Positions 31,346-41,845 of a DNA stretch of 64,000 nt are shown here, in pieces. Origin of the DNA: Pseudoips prasinana. Lineage: Eukaryota; Arthropoda; Insecta; Lepidoptera; Nolidae. Each line of letters opens with the position of its first letter. Position 1 is the first letter of the stretch. The position numbers were made by a program, and so were the translations under genes. The stretch lies in the NCBI GenBank assembly GCA_951640165.1, contig OX621257.1, forward strand, positions 14,829,201 through 14,893,200. Reading direction: 5' to 3'. The notes under the pieces are model-generated. The model saw only the letters and a list, made by a program, of their open reading frames with translations. It was not told where the DNA came from and searched no databases.

Positions 31346-31757
31346 TTATTATACGTATTCGATATTTCCATTCTCAATTATGAACGATTTAAATAATAGG
31401 CCACAAAATTTTCTTGGAAATATATTTTAAGAGTACATCCCTATATAAGCACGGATAAAAAATATACAAACATGACACACCACTCATCGATATAAATTTG
31501 CCATGCAAAACGATTAACACTTGCTGTAACCATCTTGCATCTGGTTAAAGTCTACTGTAACATGTTCAAGATATAAGCCGTGTTGTTAAATGTAATAAAT
31601 TATGATTAGAACGTCAAAAACATACCTATATCGATGCCTAAACGATCGTAGGCGGTATTGTGAGCCTAGCACCAGATGATGGGATACACCTTATATTTTT
31701 CTCGCTAAACCTTGCTCGTATGCACGCCTGTAAGTAAATTCACAGAAATTATTAAAA
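31346..31757. other. no gene seen
   Basis: AT-rich unassigned DNA. Confidence 0.45.
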
Positions 31758-31912
31758 TCTTTAATAATATCCTGGGACATTATTTACACACGGCCATCTG
31801 ATCCCAAACTAAGCAGAGCTTGTACTATGGATACCAGTTAACTGATATACTACTTTTATTTTTTAAGCACATATTTATACAGACAATTACAGACAGACAT
31901 GTTGACAACCAC
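31758..31912 (-). mobile_element. SINE-A, head missing
   Basis: taataatatcctgggacatt, cggccatctgatcccaaact, gcttgtactatggataccag, ending at agacagacatgttgacaacc. Confidence 0.8.
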
Positions 31913-32021
31913 GTCACGTTAAATTAATTGTAAACCTTTGACAATTAACTTGCATAAGTATTTTACTTTTAATTTTGATTGGATCTAAATGCCTGCTCGG
32001 CAATTTGTTTTATGCGTAAAT

Positions 32022-32282
32022 TAAAGGTTTTGCTGTGTGGCGACGGCGATGAATATCAGAATATCATCAACCCATCTCATTCCGTGGGGGGCGTAGAAGT
32101 CGACCTGAGGGAACCAGAAGACGGGCAGCAGAAGACGGGCAGCAGCTTCTTACTGAGTACTATGACCATCATACTACGATCGCCAACCCGTCTGCCAATG
32201 GCCGTGGCGATTATGGCATATCACACCAAGATGATTCTTGGGGGAGGTTTTTGTTCAGTAGTGGACTTTTTAGAGCTGTTAT
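32022..32282 (+). mobile_element. LINE-alpha 3' end
   Basis: gtgtggcgacggcgatgaat, cagaagacgggcagca (this unit occurs twice in tandem), gatcgccaacccgtctgcca, ttgggggaggtttttgttca, gtagtggactttttagagct. Confidence 0.8.
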
Positions 32283-32487
32283 GATCAAAGGTTTTAGAAT
32301 CCAATAGAGATGTTCGACTAAGTACTTACTGGAAAATGTAAGTAATAGAACTTAGTATTATAAGAGAATTTTAAATCTCAGACACGAAACTCTGCGTACT
32401 TTATTTTAATTTGCTTTGCGCAACATATAAAATAAACAAAAATATTACTCTCAAGTAAGTGTAGCAACGTTACTTTTAAATTATCTT

Positions 32488-32690
32488 AATTATACCTAAG
32501 TATTATTTGCTATAATTTAAAGATTATTCTGTAATAATTACATATCATAATGTAGTGGTTAATACCTAAACTGGAGTAAAATTGTCTTATGATTGTAAAT
32601 GATTTTATTGAATTTAGTCATTTCCTCGCTGAGGTGTGATATGAAAAGTTACGTGTTGCACTGGAGTGCAAAGATTTTTCATCTCGTGGT
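32488..32690 (+). repeat. dispersed repeat, copy 1
   Basis: tacctaagtattatttgcta, taatttaaagattattctgt, ccatcataatgtag-like, gttaatacctaaac, then gtgcaaagatttttcatctc. Copy 2 is at 33628-33805 with the same order. Class unknown. Confidence 0.65.
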
Positions 32691-33159
32691 CTTTTGATTC
32701 CCTCGCAAACGCTGAGGATTCAAATGGAATCACTCGGTGCGCGTGTGTTTCAATTTTCGAATCCTTCGCTAGCTCGGTCATCAAAATTGAGCACGTGGTC
32801 AAAACAACTTTGGACTCTTGTATAATAAATGACTATTAGCCTCCGACGTTCCCAGAATAGTACGTTAAATATTGTATACATATAACCAGTAGAAAACGCT
32901 AAAAATGTTTTTTTAACTTATAATAATTGAAAGACAAGTGGTGCACCAAAATCAGGTAGTTCAAAAAAGGTCACTTGGTCCAAAAAGTACATACAAATGT
33001 TATCAAACGTCCTAGTAAAAAAGTGCAAAACGTTGTAACATTATTTGTACGAGTTCCTAATCATGTCCTTTTGGTAATTACCTACTGATAATAAGATAAC
33101 GTTTCATGACAATCTGTAAAGTATTGGACACACACATAGGTAGTTAACAACGTGACCTC

Positions 33160-33425
33160 AAATTCTCATCATCATCATCATGTCAGCCAAAGTACGTCCA
33201 CTGCTGGACAAAAGCCTCCCTAAATAATGGGTGATATGCCATAATCTTCACGCTTGGCATACGGGTTGGCGATCCCAGTTTGTTGGTCAAAGTTTACAGA
33301 ACAGTACACAAAAATGCTGCTGCCCGTTCTCTGGTAGGTTTTCCCTCGGTCGATTTCTACGCTCCCCACGGGATGTGATGGGGTAATGATATTCTATACC
33401 GTTACCACACAGCAAATTTCTAAAA
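33160..33425 (-). mobile_element. LINE-alpha 3' end
   Basis: atcatcatcatcatgtcagc, gtacgtccactgctggacaa, tgatatgccataatcttcac, acgggttggcgatcccagtt, cccacgggatgtgatggggt, accgttaccacacagca. Confidence 0.8.
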
Positions 33426-33483
33426 AGCACTCATTTCTTACAACAATTATGGCTAGGCTAAACAAATATTATTAATATAATAC

Positions 33484-33565
33484 TAAATGGTGCGAGTCCG
33501 ACAATTCCACCCGCAAACGCTCGTTACAAGCGGCATGCGAAGGCATTCCCCATGCTTCCAAAAAT
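33484..33565. repeat. copy of the 15830 repeat
   Basis: ttccacccgcaaacgctc, caagcggcatgcgaaggcat, tccccatgcttccaaaaatg. A second, shorter patch (ccccatgcttacaaaaatgg) recurs at 33840. Confidence 0.45.
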
Positions 33566-33627
33566 GGCTAAACAAAAACTAAACATTACTTATTTAATAA
33601 AAACTAATAATACACGCTATACTTTTT

Positions 33628-33805
33628 TTAATACCTAAGTATTATTTGTTATAATTTAAAGATTATTCTGTAATAATTAACCATCATAATGTAGCAGTTA
33701 ATACCTAAAACGGACTAAAAGTATCTTGTGTGAAGGTGAGGTGGGATGAAAAGCTTACTGTTGCACTCGAGTGCAAAGATTTTTCACCTCGTGCTCTTTA
33801 ACGAT
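33628..33805 (+). repeat. dispersed repeat, copy 2
   Basis: Matches 32488-32690 through taatacctaagtattatttg, taatttaaagattattctgt and gagtgcaaagatttttcacc. Confidence 0.65.
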
Positions 33806-34222
33806 CATGATTCTCATTATTGGAATTAAAATTTTCCATTCCCCATGCTTACAAAAATGGCTAAACATTACATATTTCATCAAAACTAAAAATACACGGC
33901 ATAGTTTTTTATAAATTATTATATTTTTTCTTTTATTTTATTTTCTTTTATTAATTATAATGTATAATTTAATTATTTAAAACGTTTATTTCAGATGCCA
34001 CGAATTACGAGTCCCGACAAGACCACAGTTTTTAATACCAAAGTAAGGCCTTTATCCAAAACTTACGGCTTTCATTTATTAAATTATCAAAAATGTTAAG
34101 CCCCGTGAAAGTAATTTAATAACTGAATTTCTTTCTATATCGTCCGGCAAAGCATTCGCAGCTTCTTAGGCTTAATAACTCTCTGGATAGCACAAAACTA
34201 GTAGTCTATTTTCTAAAAAGTA
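33806..34222. other. no gene seen
   Basis: AT-rich; includes a partial reiteration of the 33545-33625 segment at 33835-33920. Confidence 0.45.
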
Positions 34223-34356
34223 CAGACAAAGCACATCAAGCTACCCCAATCTGTAAAATTTCCCCAATTAAAAGTGAGCCTTATGCTTACGTGATAAAGT
34301 TGAAAATCTATATATGCAATTTGACAGATTGGGGTAGCTGGATGTGCTGGCGTCTG
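34223..34356. mobile_element. MITE-1 copy
   Basis: 134 bp, flanked by TA. Starts cagacaaagcacatcaagct and ends gctggatgtgctggcgtctg; paired attt-gacagattgggg segments form the arms. Confidence 0.9.
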
Positions 34357-34628
34357 TACAAGGTTAATTTCATGCTTACGTTCCACTCACCCATATGTCA
34401 ACAACCTTGTATTTCTTTGTACAAACGTCAACCCATCTGCATTTACAGATGTAGTCAACACGAATTGATTTTGCATTTGAAACAATAATAATAACAAGTT
34501 GCGTTTCCTTAAGACATTTTGCATAATAACACAAGTATCATGTGATCCTCGCAGTGATTTATATAATGTTGCTCGCGTATGAATATATATAGAAGTTAAT
34601 TATTTTACTTAAAGTACGTACATATTAC

Positions 34629-34694
34629 GGTTACCTATTTGAAAAGGATATATAGTAGGTATACCTACTATATATCCTTTTCAAATAGGTAACC
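34629..34694. repeat. 66-bp perfect palindrome without loop
   Basis: 33 bp from ggttacctatttgaaaagga to its centre at 34661/34662, followed immediately by the exact inverse. There is no spacer and no mismatch. The flanks show no clear target duplication. Confidence 0.95.
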
Positions 34695-34754
34695 AATATA
34701 GATATGTTTTCTAGGTAATAAAAGACTACATACGGTAATTGGCGTAGTGCAGCA

Positions 34755-34880
34755 AAGAATGTAATGAATGTCAGCCAAATTACGTCCTCTGCTGGACAAA
34801 AGACTCCTCGAAGAATGGGGAATAAGCCATAATCGCCACGCTGAGCAGACGGGTCAGCAATTGATGCGCATACATATCCA
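34755..34880 (-). mobile_element. LINE-alpha 3' fragment
   Basis: atgtcagccaaattacgtcc, tctgctggacaaaagactcc, aagccataatcgccacgctg, gacgggtcagcaattgatg. Confidence 0.75.
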
Positions 34881-35094
34881 GTCCAGGGTACCTACAGTTG
34901 AAAATCAGTGCCAAGTCCCTGGATTGGCTAATGCTGAACCGAATACCTAGTTAGAATACCTAGTTGCTGCAGCTATCAGACACATGCACCCACTTGAATA
35001 TCAAGTATTTTTTTTATATCGACATTCGTAAATGTATTTGTGTGTAAATGATGTCTTTCAATGTTAGCAATAAAAATATTCTTTTCCTTTACTT

Positions 35095-35190
35095 ACATAT
35101 ATACAAACATAAACTCACGCCTGTTTCCCAGAGGGGTAGGGGGACGATCTTTTCACACCTCTTTTGTCTCGTCATCAGTTTATGTTTATA
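35095..35190 (-). mobile_element. LINE-beta 3' fragment
   Basis: aaactcacgcctgtttccca, gaggggtagggggacgatct, ttcacacctcttttgtctcg. Confidence 0.7.
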
Positions 35191-35191
35191 A

Positions 35192-35705
35192 GTACTCGTA
35201 ATAAATACATAATCTCTGCAGGATATGACCTCAATAATGCTATAAAATGTAAAACAAAGATTTTTTTGATATTAGTTAATCACAGAAAATCTCATTAGTA
35301 ATCAAAATTTCTAACATATTTGAATCTGTAACTCGGGTGACATTCCGTGCTTCATGATAACGCACAATGAGTAGAATCGCTATTCCTAACCGCTCTCGAC
35401 GCACACGGCATTTTTTTTATCTAGGTTCAATTAAATTTTCCCGCCTGCAAAAATGTTGTAATACTGAAATTTTATTACGTCCACGCGAGATAATCAAATT
35501 TAAGTTTTATAGCATTTTTGCACGTGAGAAAATGAAATAGTAAAAAATGGAAAGCGAAATGTAAATAAAAAATTCATAAATTTAACCACCCGGCGGTGAT
35601 TCAACCTGATTCTCCGATCTTCCGTTAACCTACGAGCTGAGCCAATTTAAAAGAATTATTCAATAATTTGACGACAGAAAGCTAGGTTACAAACAACCGT
35701 TTTGA
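35192..35705. other. no gene seen
   Basis: AT-rich unassigned DNA. Confidence 0.45.
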
Positions 35706-35900
35706 ACCCCCGACGCAAAAAGAGTGTGTGTGTGTGTGTGTTTGTTTGTGGCATTGTAGCTCTCAAAGGGATGGATCGATTTCGATGCGGTTTTATTAAT
35801 TTAATAGCGAGTTTTTTTTGCGGTGGTTCTTAGTTATGTTTAGTTAATATCGGTCCAGCAGTGTAGATCAGCTCTGTTCTAAAATGATGCAATTATAGTT
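35706..35900 (+). mobile_element. Rep-D copy with (TG)n
   Basis: cccccgacgcaaaaagag, a TG tract (35727-35741), gcattgtagctctcaaaggg, atggatcgatttcgatgcgg. Copies at 41668 (+), 47400 (-), 54700 (-) and 61995 (-). Unclassified, probably non-autonomous. Confidence 0.7.
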
Positions 35901-36251
35901 GGCATCTGGGGTTTACTAACGGTTACATTATAATTTTTTTTGTTACGCCATTTATTTTATTCCCCATACTTTTATGTTCGTTTGATTTTATTTATTTTTG
36001 GAGAACCATAGGATCATTTAAAAACGAAACGTTTGGGTAGTAAATAAATATTTTTGACAGTAGTCTACCATTTTATTCAAGGAAAAAAATTATGAGACAT
36101 GAGGAATCTACATTTTGGTTAGTTATTAGACAAAAGTTGTTAAACTACAGAGGCCTACTGGCTGACTTAAACAAATCTGCCGCAAGATAATGATACATTC
36201 TTTACCAAATTTCAGCCGTCAATTAGTTATTGAAAGACCAGGTTCGCTATT

Positions 36252-36355
36252 TACTTCATCATCATCATATCAGCCGAAAAACGTCCACTGCAGGACAAAG
36301 GCCCCCCTCTAGGATCTCCACAGTAGCCGGTGTTGCGCTGCCCACATCGCTGTTT
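36252..36355 (-). mobile_element. LINE-alpha 3' end cut by MITE-4
   Basis: tcatcatcatatcagccgaa, aacgtccactgcaggacaaa, gatctccacagtagccggtg, then MITE-4. Confidence 0.75.
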
Positions 36356-36581
36356 ACTAAAGCGCGCGGTTGTTTTATGCGGTGATCGCAGCGTCAGACG
36401 CATACGATCAACGGATGCGTCTACCACGTATGACACGCATCGCGCCTCACGCTGCGCTTGCCGCTGCGTCAACCGCATAAAAAAATGGTTTGTAATTATA
36501 TTACCTGATATGAAATGATGTGCGTTAATCGCATTGCGTGTAACGCAGCGTTTATCGCATAAAACAACCGCGCGCTTTAGT
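36356..36581. mobile_element. MITE-4
   Basis: 226 bp. Terminal inverted repeats of 26 bp are perfect (actaaagcgcgcggttgttt + tatgcg) and continue imperfectly (gcagcg / cgctgc). The interior is GC-richer than its surroundings. No coding capacity; target duplication not evident. ORFs at 36251-36598 (-) and 36330-36518 (+) are fortuitous. Confidence 0.85.
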
Positions 36582-36582
36582 G

Positions 36583-37011
36583 TAAAATAATCTTGCAAAG
36601 TAGTTTGCGACGACGTTTAAACTTCGTATTACGGCAGTGTTGAGCTGGATTTTCCTTTTGTAATAAGCCAACTATTTTTATATACCTTGTTCGTGCCTTC
36701 ATTATTATGGCAGTATTGCGATACAGAAAAACTTGAACTTGGATAACTAACTTCTGCAACTAGTGAACCGAATACGGTCTTCAATTTTTGATGTAAATAC
36801 ATGCTCATTTATGAAAATGACATGTATATCTGGTAAGAAAATATTTGAAGATAAATTATTGTTTAACTACTAAATTATTGTTGAAATTATTTACTTCACT
36901 ACGTCATCTACAAAAAAATTGAAAAACTGCCTACATGATTTATATTTCAAGTCGGTTAAATTAAGCTACTGGTTAAGAGCCTTCTGCGCTAGCCAACTGC
37001 TCGTTGCCTTC
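36583..37011. other. no gene seen
   Basis: Unassigned DNA. Confidence 0.45.
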
Positions 37012-37580
37012 ATACATACATAGACTCACGCCTGTTTCCCAGAGGGGTAGGCAGAGACAACGGATTTCCATTTGCCACGATCTTTGCATACTTCTTATGC
37101 CTCGATTACTGTCATTATATTCTTCATACATGCTCGCCGGTTTAGGGTACTTCTGACCTGCCCTTTCTTGAGAACATCTCTAATTTGGTCAGAGAATGTT
37201 CGACGTGGTCTTCCCCTTCCGGTTGTCCCATTCACACAGGCCAGGTATACTTCTTTTGTCAATCATCTTTCATTCATCCTTTCTAAATGGCCAAACCATC
37301 TCAGCATGCCTTTTTCAATCTTTGTGACTACATCCTCTTTCACACCACAACGCTCTCTTACATCAGTATTTCGAATTCTGTTTCTCAAAGTCACACCATA
37401 CATACTTCTTAGAGCTCTCATTTCCACTGCATTTCTTTTACTTTCATTCTTTTTCTGCCATACCCAACTTTCACTTCCATTCATTAAAGTTGGCACTAAC
37501 ACTCCATCGTGCACGGCTAGTCGAGCCTTCTTTGAGACTTGCCGGCTACTCGTAATAATCGTTGCCTCCAATTGTTTAAT
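37012..37580 (-). mobile_element. LINE-beta 3' end with RT C-terminus (reference copy)
   Basis: Minus-strand frame (37571 to 37263) of 102 codons. It includes GVLVPTLMNGSESWVWQKKN, EMRALRSMYGVTLRNRIRN and KIEKGMLRWFGHLERMNER, the conserved region downstream of the RT domain in RTE/Proto2-like LINEs of insects. The frame then breaks and runs into the 3' UTR (inverse of agactcacgcctgtttccca). The plus-strand 172-codon frame (37072-37590) is its antisense shadow. 5'-truncated and inactive. Confidence 0.8.
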
Positions 37581-37844
37581 TTTGTCATAGTAGAACTAAA
37601 TTTCAAATTAATAGATTAGTAACTTGTTATTTATTTAAGGATTCAAGAAAATATATGTAAAAAAATCAGACCGCACGGACGGACTAATTAATTTTTTGTA
37701 ACTTTTATTCTGTATTCGACTATGTTTATGTACTGCATTGTGAGCTTGACAAGTACAAGTATGTTAATACCCAAGTGCTGAATAAATTTCATTATATCAT
37801 TTCATAAAATAATCATAATAGGTTACTGCGGACGGAGGTATTAC

Positions 37845-37995
37845 ATGGCAACCTTTAGGAGCCTATTCGTACCTTAAAGCGGTCAGGCAATGATTTAAAC
37901 GCTTATGATGAAAACTGGAGGCCATGTTCTGTAGACCACGATAAATGGAAAAGTATAGGAGAAGCTTTTGCTCAACAATAGGACAGCATAAGCTG
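37845..37995 (+). mobile_element. LINE 3' end relic (C-terminus KWKSIGEAFAQQ)
   Basis: The plus-strand frame reads ...RPR-like, DKWKSIGEAFAQQ then stop, followed by the gacagcataagctgggtaa tail. Related to the LINE-alpha type C-terminus (WRSLGEAF). Confidence 0.6.
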
Positions 37996-38046
37996 GGTAA
38001 ATATTTGAATATTAGTAACAAATGGAGTAGTGGGAACGTGCATTTT

Positions 38047-38114
38047 GAATCACGTCAGCATTAGATGAGTTAATTATTTTGAATCACGTCAGCATTAGAT
38101 GAGTTAATTATTTT
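38047..38114. repeat. exact 34-bp tandem duplication
   Basis: gaatcacgtcagcattagat + gagttaattatttt, twice without mismatch. Confidence 0.9.
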
Positions 38115-38279
38115 GCCGATTGATTCAGCCTCATGTGCCTGTAGATTTGAGCTGTAATTGAAGGAAAAAATCCGTCGACTAATTTGTGTTAATTGCGTCT
38201 GTATATTTCTACATTGGAGAGTGGCGTTAATTTTAAGAATACCCACATGATGTCTTCCATTTTCGTATCGTAGTGGTTA

Positions 38280-38494
38280 TCCTAGTGTCAGAGTTGTTCA
38301 AGCCGCCCAGTAGGCCTCTGTCATGGGGTAAACGACTGGTTGCCTAAAGACAACCGGGACCGACAGCTTAACGTGCCCTCCGTAGAACGGAGACGCTAAG
38401 AAATGAAACCACTTTGGTGGACACCCATCTATGGACTGACCGCGAGCCTAGTTGCTTAACCTCGTCGATCACTTACAGACCGGTGATAGCACCT
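38280..38494 (-). mobile_element. 5S-derived SINE
   Basis: Inverse reading: gtgtcagagttgttcaagcc, cgggaccgacagcttaacgt, acacccatctatggactgac, gttgcttaacctcgtcgatc. Its 5' (5S) end meets the next copy head to head. Confidence 0.85.
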
Positions 38495-38625
38495 GCTATG
38501 AGCTAGATGCTCTCATTACGGTGGTCAGATAAATCGATCAGTTGTAGCCATTAGACAACGGTCGTTAAGGCATGTCAGAGGCTGACTTGAACAACTCTGA
38601 CACCAGTATTACCATTACCTTAACA
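38495..38625 (+). mobile_element. 5S-derived SINE, internally deleted, head-to-head partner
   Basis: tatgagctagatgctctcat (5' end), a deleted 5S region, then gttgtagccattagacaacg, cttgaacaactctgacacca and attaccattacc. Confidence 0.7.
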
Positions 38626-38649
38626 AAGAACTAATTATCACAAGTATTT

Positions 38650-38885
38650 TTATCATATCAGCTGAAAGACGTCCACTGCTGGAAAAGGCCTACCCCAGAG
38701 ATCTCCACAATGGCCGGTATTGTGATACCACATCCAGTTGCTTTCAGCGACCCTCACAAGAGCATCATAAGTCCATCTTGTACAGATCTTGTACAAGATG
38801 GACAGTACAACTAAGTAGTCCCCGCCTGTCTTATTTGCGTCTTCAGATTCGTGGTCGCCAGTAGAGAACCTATCAGCCCCAGCGG
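38650..38885 (-). mobile_element. LINE-alpha 3' end with internal fold-back
   Basis: tatcagctgaaagacgtcca, gatctccacaatggccggta, then a fold-back at 38771-38803 (gtccatcttgtac and its inverse), followed by gtcttcagattcgtggtcgc. Confidence 0.75.
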
Positions 38886-38940
38886 AGGGGATGTGTGTGT
38901 GACATTGTCCCGAGATATTATTCTTATTATTATAACAGAA
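38886..38940 (+). mobile_element. SINE-B tail fragment
   Basis: gtgtgtgacattgtcccgag + atattattcttattatta, the 3' end of SINE-B. Confidence 0.55.
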
Positions 38941-38969
38941 AAGTACATATTGAAAAGCTTAAAGTAATA

Positions 38970-39217
38970 TAATAATAATATCTAGGGACAATGTCACACA
39001 GATCATCCTAGCCCCAAACTAAGCAAGGCTTGTACTATGGGTACCAGGCGACGATATACATACCACTTATATAGATAGATAAATACTTAAATACATAGAA
39101 AACATCCATGACTCGGAAACAAATATTCGTGCCCATCACACAAATATTTGCACTTATCGGGATTCGAACCCAGGACCACCAGCTTCGTAGGCAGGAGCAC
39201 TACCAACTAGGCTACGG
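38970..39217 (-). mobile_element. SINE-B, full length
   Basis: ataatatctagggacaatgt, gccccaaactaagcaaggct, ggtaccaggcgacgatatac, cgggattcgaacccaggacc, taccaactaggctacgg. Its head abuts the hairpin at 39218. Confidence 0.9.
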
Positions 39218-39279
39218 TTCAATAGTCATCTAAAACTACTATTTGCTCTTGCAAATAGTAGTTTTAGATGACTATTGAA
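39218..39279. repeat. perfect 29-bp-arm hairpin
   Basis: Arms 39218-39246 (from ttcaatagtcatctaaaact) and 39251-39279, with a 4-nt loop (tctt). It starts at the very base after the SINE-B head. Confidence 0.95.
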
Positions 39280-39280
39280 A

Positions 39281-39639
39281 GAATATAGGTATATTCATTC
39301 CTTATTAATAACTCGTAAACGGAAGTCTGTCACAAGTGACAAGATATATATAAACATTTGGCTTCCTTGTACTAGACTGACGTTACAATGCAAGCTAATT
39401 AGCCAAAAGTTGGCATTCTACCAGTACTATACTTTTCAAAGCTGCAGATGTTGTTTTATGCGTTGCTGGTTTCAAAAAAGTTCGGAGTTTCATTAATTGT
39501 TTATTGTCAATAAAATAATCGTTATTACCATGCTAAATAGGAAGGGAAGATGAAATTACGGACTACACGTGGTTGTTGTTCAAATACGTTCCTTATTTAC
39601 ATTCCTTAATAATAACATTAATAATTTAATGTTGTGTTT
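39281..39639. other. no gene seen
   Basis: Unassigned DNA. Confidence 0.4.
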
Positions 39640-39830
39640 CTGAGTGTGAGTAAGGTCGCCAGAGCTCATCGGGGTGGGGGGGAGGGTCAGCAACACTTGT
39701 TTGCTGACTCTTAAAGGCCGGCAACGCACCCGCGACTCCTATGGTGTTGCGAGTGTCCATGGGCGGCGGTGATCACTTACCATCAGGTGGCCCACTTGCT
39801 CGTTTGTCGACCTATGCCATAAAAAAAAAA
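39640..39830 (-). mobile_element. Rep-R copy
   Basis: Inverse of 29945-30130: gagtaaggtcgccagagctc, gggtcagcaacacttgtttg, aaaggccggcaacgcacccg, ccatgggcggcggtgatcac, then an A tract. Confidence 0.75.
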
Positions 39831-40360
39831 TACTTATGTATGGAAGAGAAGGGATAACTGAGAGACAGAGAAGGTGAGCGTTGATGCATCAACGGCCCTT
39901 AAACCTACATCTGAGTCGCGAGTCACATACTACATTGAGTGTTTATCAAGAGTCCTTTATCACGCGCTGGAACACGGTTTCTGCACGGTGAATCCATGGA
40001 ATGCTAAGAATTGGATCTTCGTTAAGGGGAATCAATCGGATAGATGGGCGGCACAACAAACTTTTCATTCTATATGATAATTTGAAACAGTTTAAATAAT
40101 CCAGCAATATTTTGCGTATTCTTTGTTATTTTGTAACCAAAGTTGGTTTATTAATAATGATAAGTGTACCGGACAATAATTGAGTATTATTTCAAGAATA
40201 CCTTCATGTCTGATCATGATAATGACGAACTGGTAAATGACTATTTTCTGCCCGCGTCGGTATAAATATAAATAGTTGAATTATCTTAGAAAAACCCCCG
40301 ACTCTACACTGCCAGGATTCGAAATTTGTACTACTAAAGACAATGTCCGTATTAGGAAAA
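39831..40360. other. no gene seen
   Basis: A 67-codon plus frame (39874-40077) has no recognisable domain. A Rep-D-like aaaacccccgactctacact patch lies at 40290. Confidence 0.4.
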
Positions 40361-40815
40361 TTAATCCCTGTGTCGCGGGGTACTAAATGACGGACACTAT
40401 TTACACCCAGACTCCCAATATTGTGGAAAAACTTAAACAGTGTTTTACTGGTAACACTGAATCTAAATTACAATATTTAATGTTTTTTTTTTGCTTTATT
40501 TACGTTAATATGAATACATTAACCATAATCGACTTACGTGTGGAAAGTAATTCCGCTTGATTTATTATGGTTTTGAGACATTGAAACGCATTCTTTCACT
40601 ATGCATTTACCCAATTTTCTCCCGGTTCAACTAGGTTGGCGTCTCATTGAGCACTGAAGTGACGTTAGCTGCACATATGGCTGTGGCAATATGTGGAGTG
40701 GCTACGCATAGGCGCGTTAATTACTTATCTAGTAGTTATATTTCAATGTACTAAGCAGCTTGTTGGGTGCGGGTATCGAACCTGAGACACGAAGTGGTAA
40801 GGATTAGATGACTGT
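40361..40815 (-). mobile_element. SINE-C, split tail and head
   Basis: The tail part (aatccctgtgtcgcggggta, acggacactatttacaccca) is at 40361-40430 and the head part (gcgggtatcgaacctgagac, acgaagtgg) at 40757-40800. The intervening AT-rich 40431-40754 is probably a later insertion; I could not find its ends. Confidence 0.5.
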
Positions 40816-41087
40816 GTTTATTATCCCAAGATATAACTACTAACTGCTAAATTAGTTTGAAAAATGAAATACAAATCTCAAAATAGGTAGAAACAATTTA
40901 ACAAGTCAAACACGGTGTAAGGTTATACAAACCAATCTGAGGTTTTTGAACTTTGTTATACAACTGTATAATAAAATTAAAGTTTATTTCGATTAGCTGA
41001 CTTTTACAACCAAATGATGTGTTGATTAACTTGCGGTAATAAAGATATGAGTATAAATATTATAAAATAATCTTTGTATGTATGTTG

Positions 41088-41461
41088 AACTGCCTCGTTG
41101 GTCTAGCGGTAGCGTGTTCACCCGCAGAGAACGAGGTCCTGGGTTCAAATCCCGGGTCGGGTCAAAAGTGATTTTGGGATATTTCTGGAAAAAGAAAAAT
41201 TTCTCACCATCAGCCCGAAATCTGGGAGTTGGCGGTATTATACCCCCGTGCCTCGGAGAACACGTAAAGCCGTCGGTCCTGTACCTGACCTCTTTCCGGT
41301 CGTGTCGCCTAGGCATCCCATCGGATCATGATAGTGATGGAATAGAAAGGGCTCCTGTGTTTGCGCACACACTTGAGCACTATAATATGTCCCGCGCAGA
41401 TGGCTAATCTCTATTGAGACTGGCCGCCGTGGCCGAAATTCGGCTAGGAGGACATTATTAT
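41088..41461 (+). mobile_element. Bm1-like SINE-D, full length
   Basis: tRNA-like head cctcgttggtctagcggtag (A-box) and cctgggttcaaatcccggg (B-box). Body: ctggaaaaagaaaaatttct, cagcccgaaatctgggagtt, cctcggagaacacgtaaagc, cccatcggatcatgatagtg, gcgcacacacttgagcacta. Tail: tgagactggccgccgtggcc, ctaggaggacattatt. Structure and sequence resemble the lepidopteran Bm1 family. ORFs on both strands here are fortuitous. Confidence 0.8.
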
Positions 41462-41667
41462 GTATGTTGAAGACAAAAATATCCGATTCAACATTTTGAT
41501 TTTATAAAGCAGATATATATAATAGACAACACTTTGATCTTGATCGCATCTTTATTACGCAAGCATAATGACAGTTGGTTTATTTTAATATTTTATCTAT
41601 TTACTAGTCGTAACAATTGATTTAAAATATGAAGTGGTATCATTACATTAAATATCTTATTTTTAAC

Positions 41668-41845
41668 CCCAGAAAAGAGGGATGCTGTAAGTTTGATGTC
41701 GATATCTGTCTGTGTCAGTGTATGATTGTAGCTCTCAAACGGATGGACCGATTACGATGCGGTTTTCTTCGGCGCCCCTAAAGCGCTATGAATTGTAGTT
41801 TGCTGGATTTTTTCATTTGTCACGTCTTTAAAAGTTCTGTTGCGA
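41668..41845 (+). mobile_element. Rep-D copy
   Basis: aaccccagaaaagagggatg, ctgtaagtttgatgtcgata, attgtagctctcaaacggat, ggaccgattacgatgcggtt. Confidence 0.7.

Noticed and set aside
37072..37590. 172-codon plus-strand ORF
   Set aside because: It is antisense to the LINE-beta RT C-terminus on the minus strand, which has clear LINE motifs.
41090..41163. Apparent tRNA gene
   Set aside because: A/B boxes present, but the acceptor ends do not pair well and the sequence continues into a repeated SINE-D body; it is a SINE head. The same holds for heads at 9131, 42748, 56385 and 63656.
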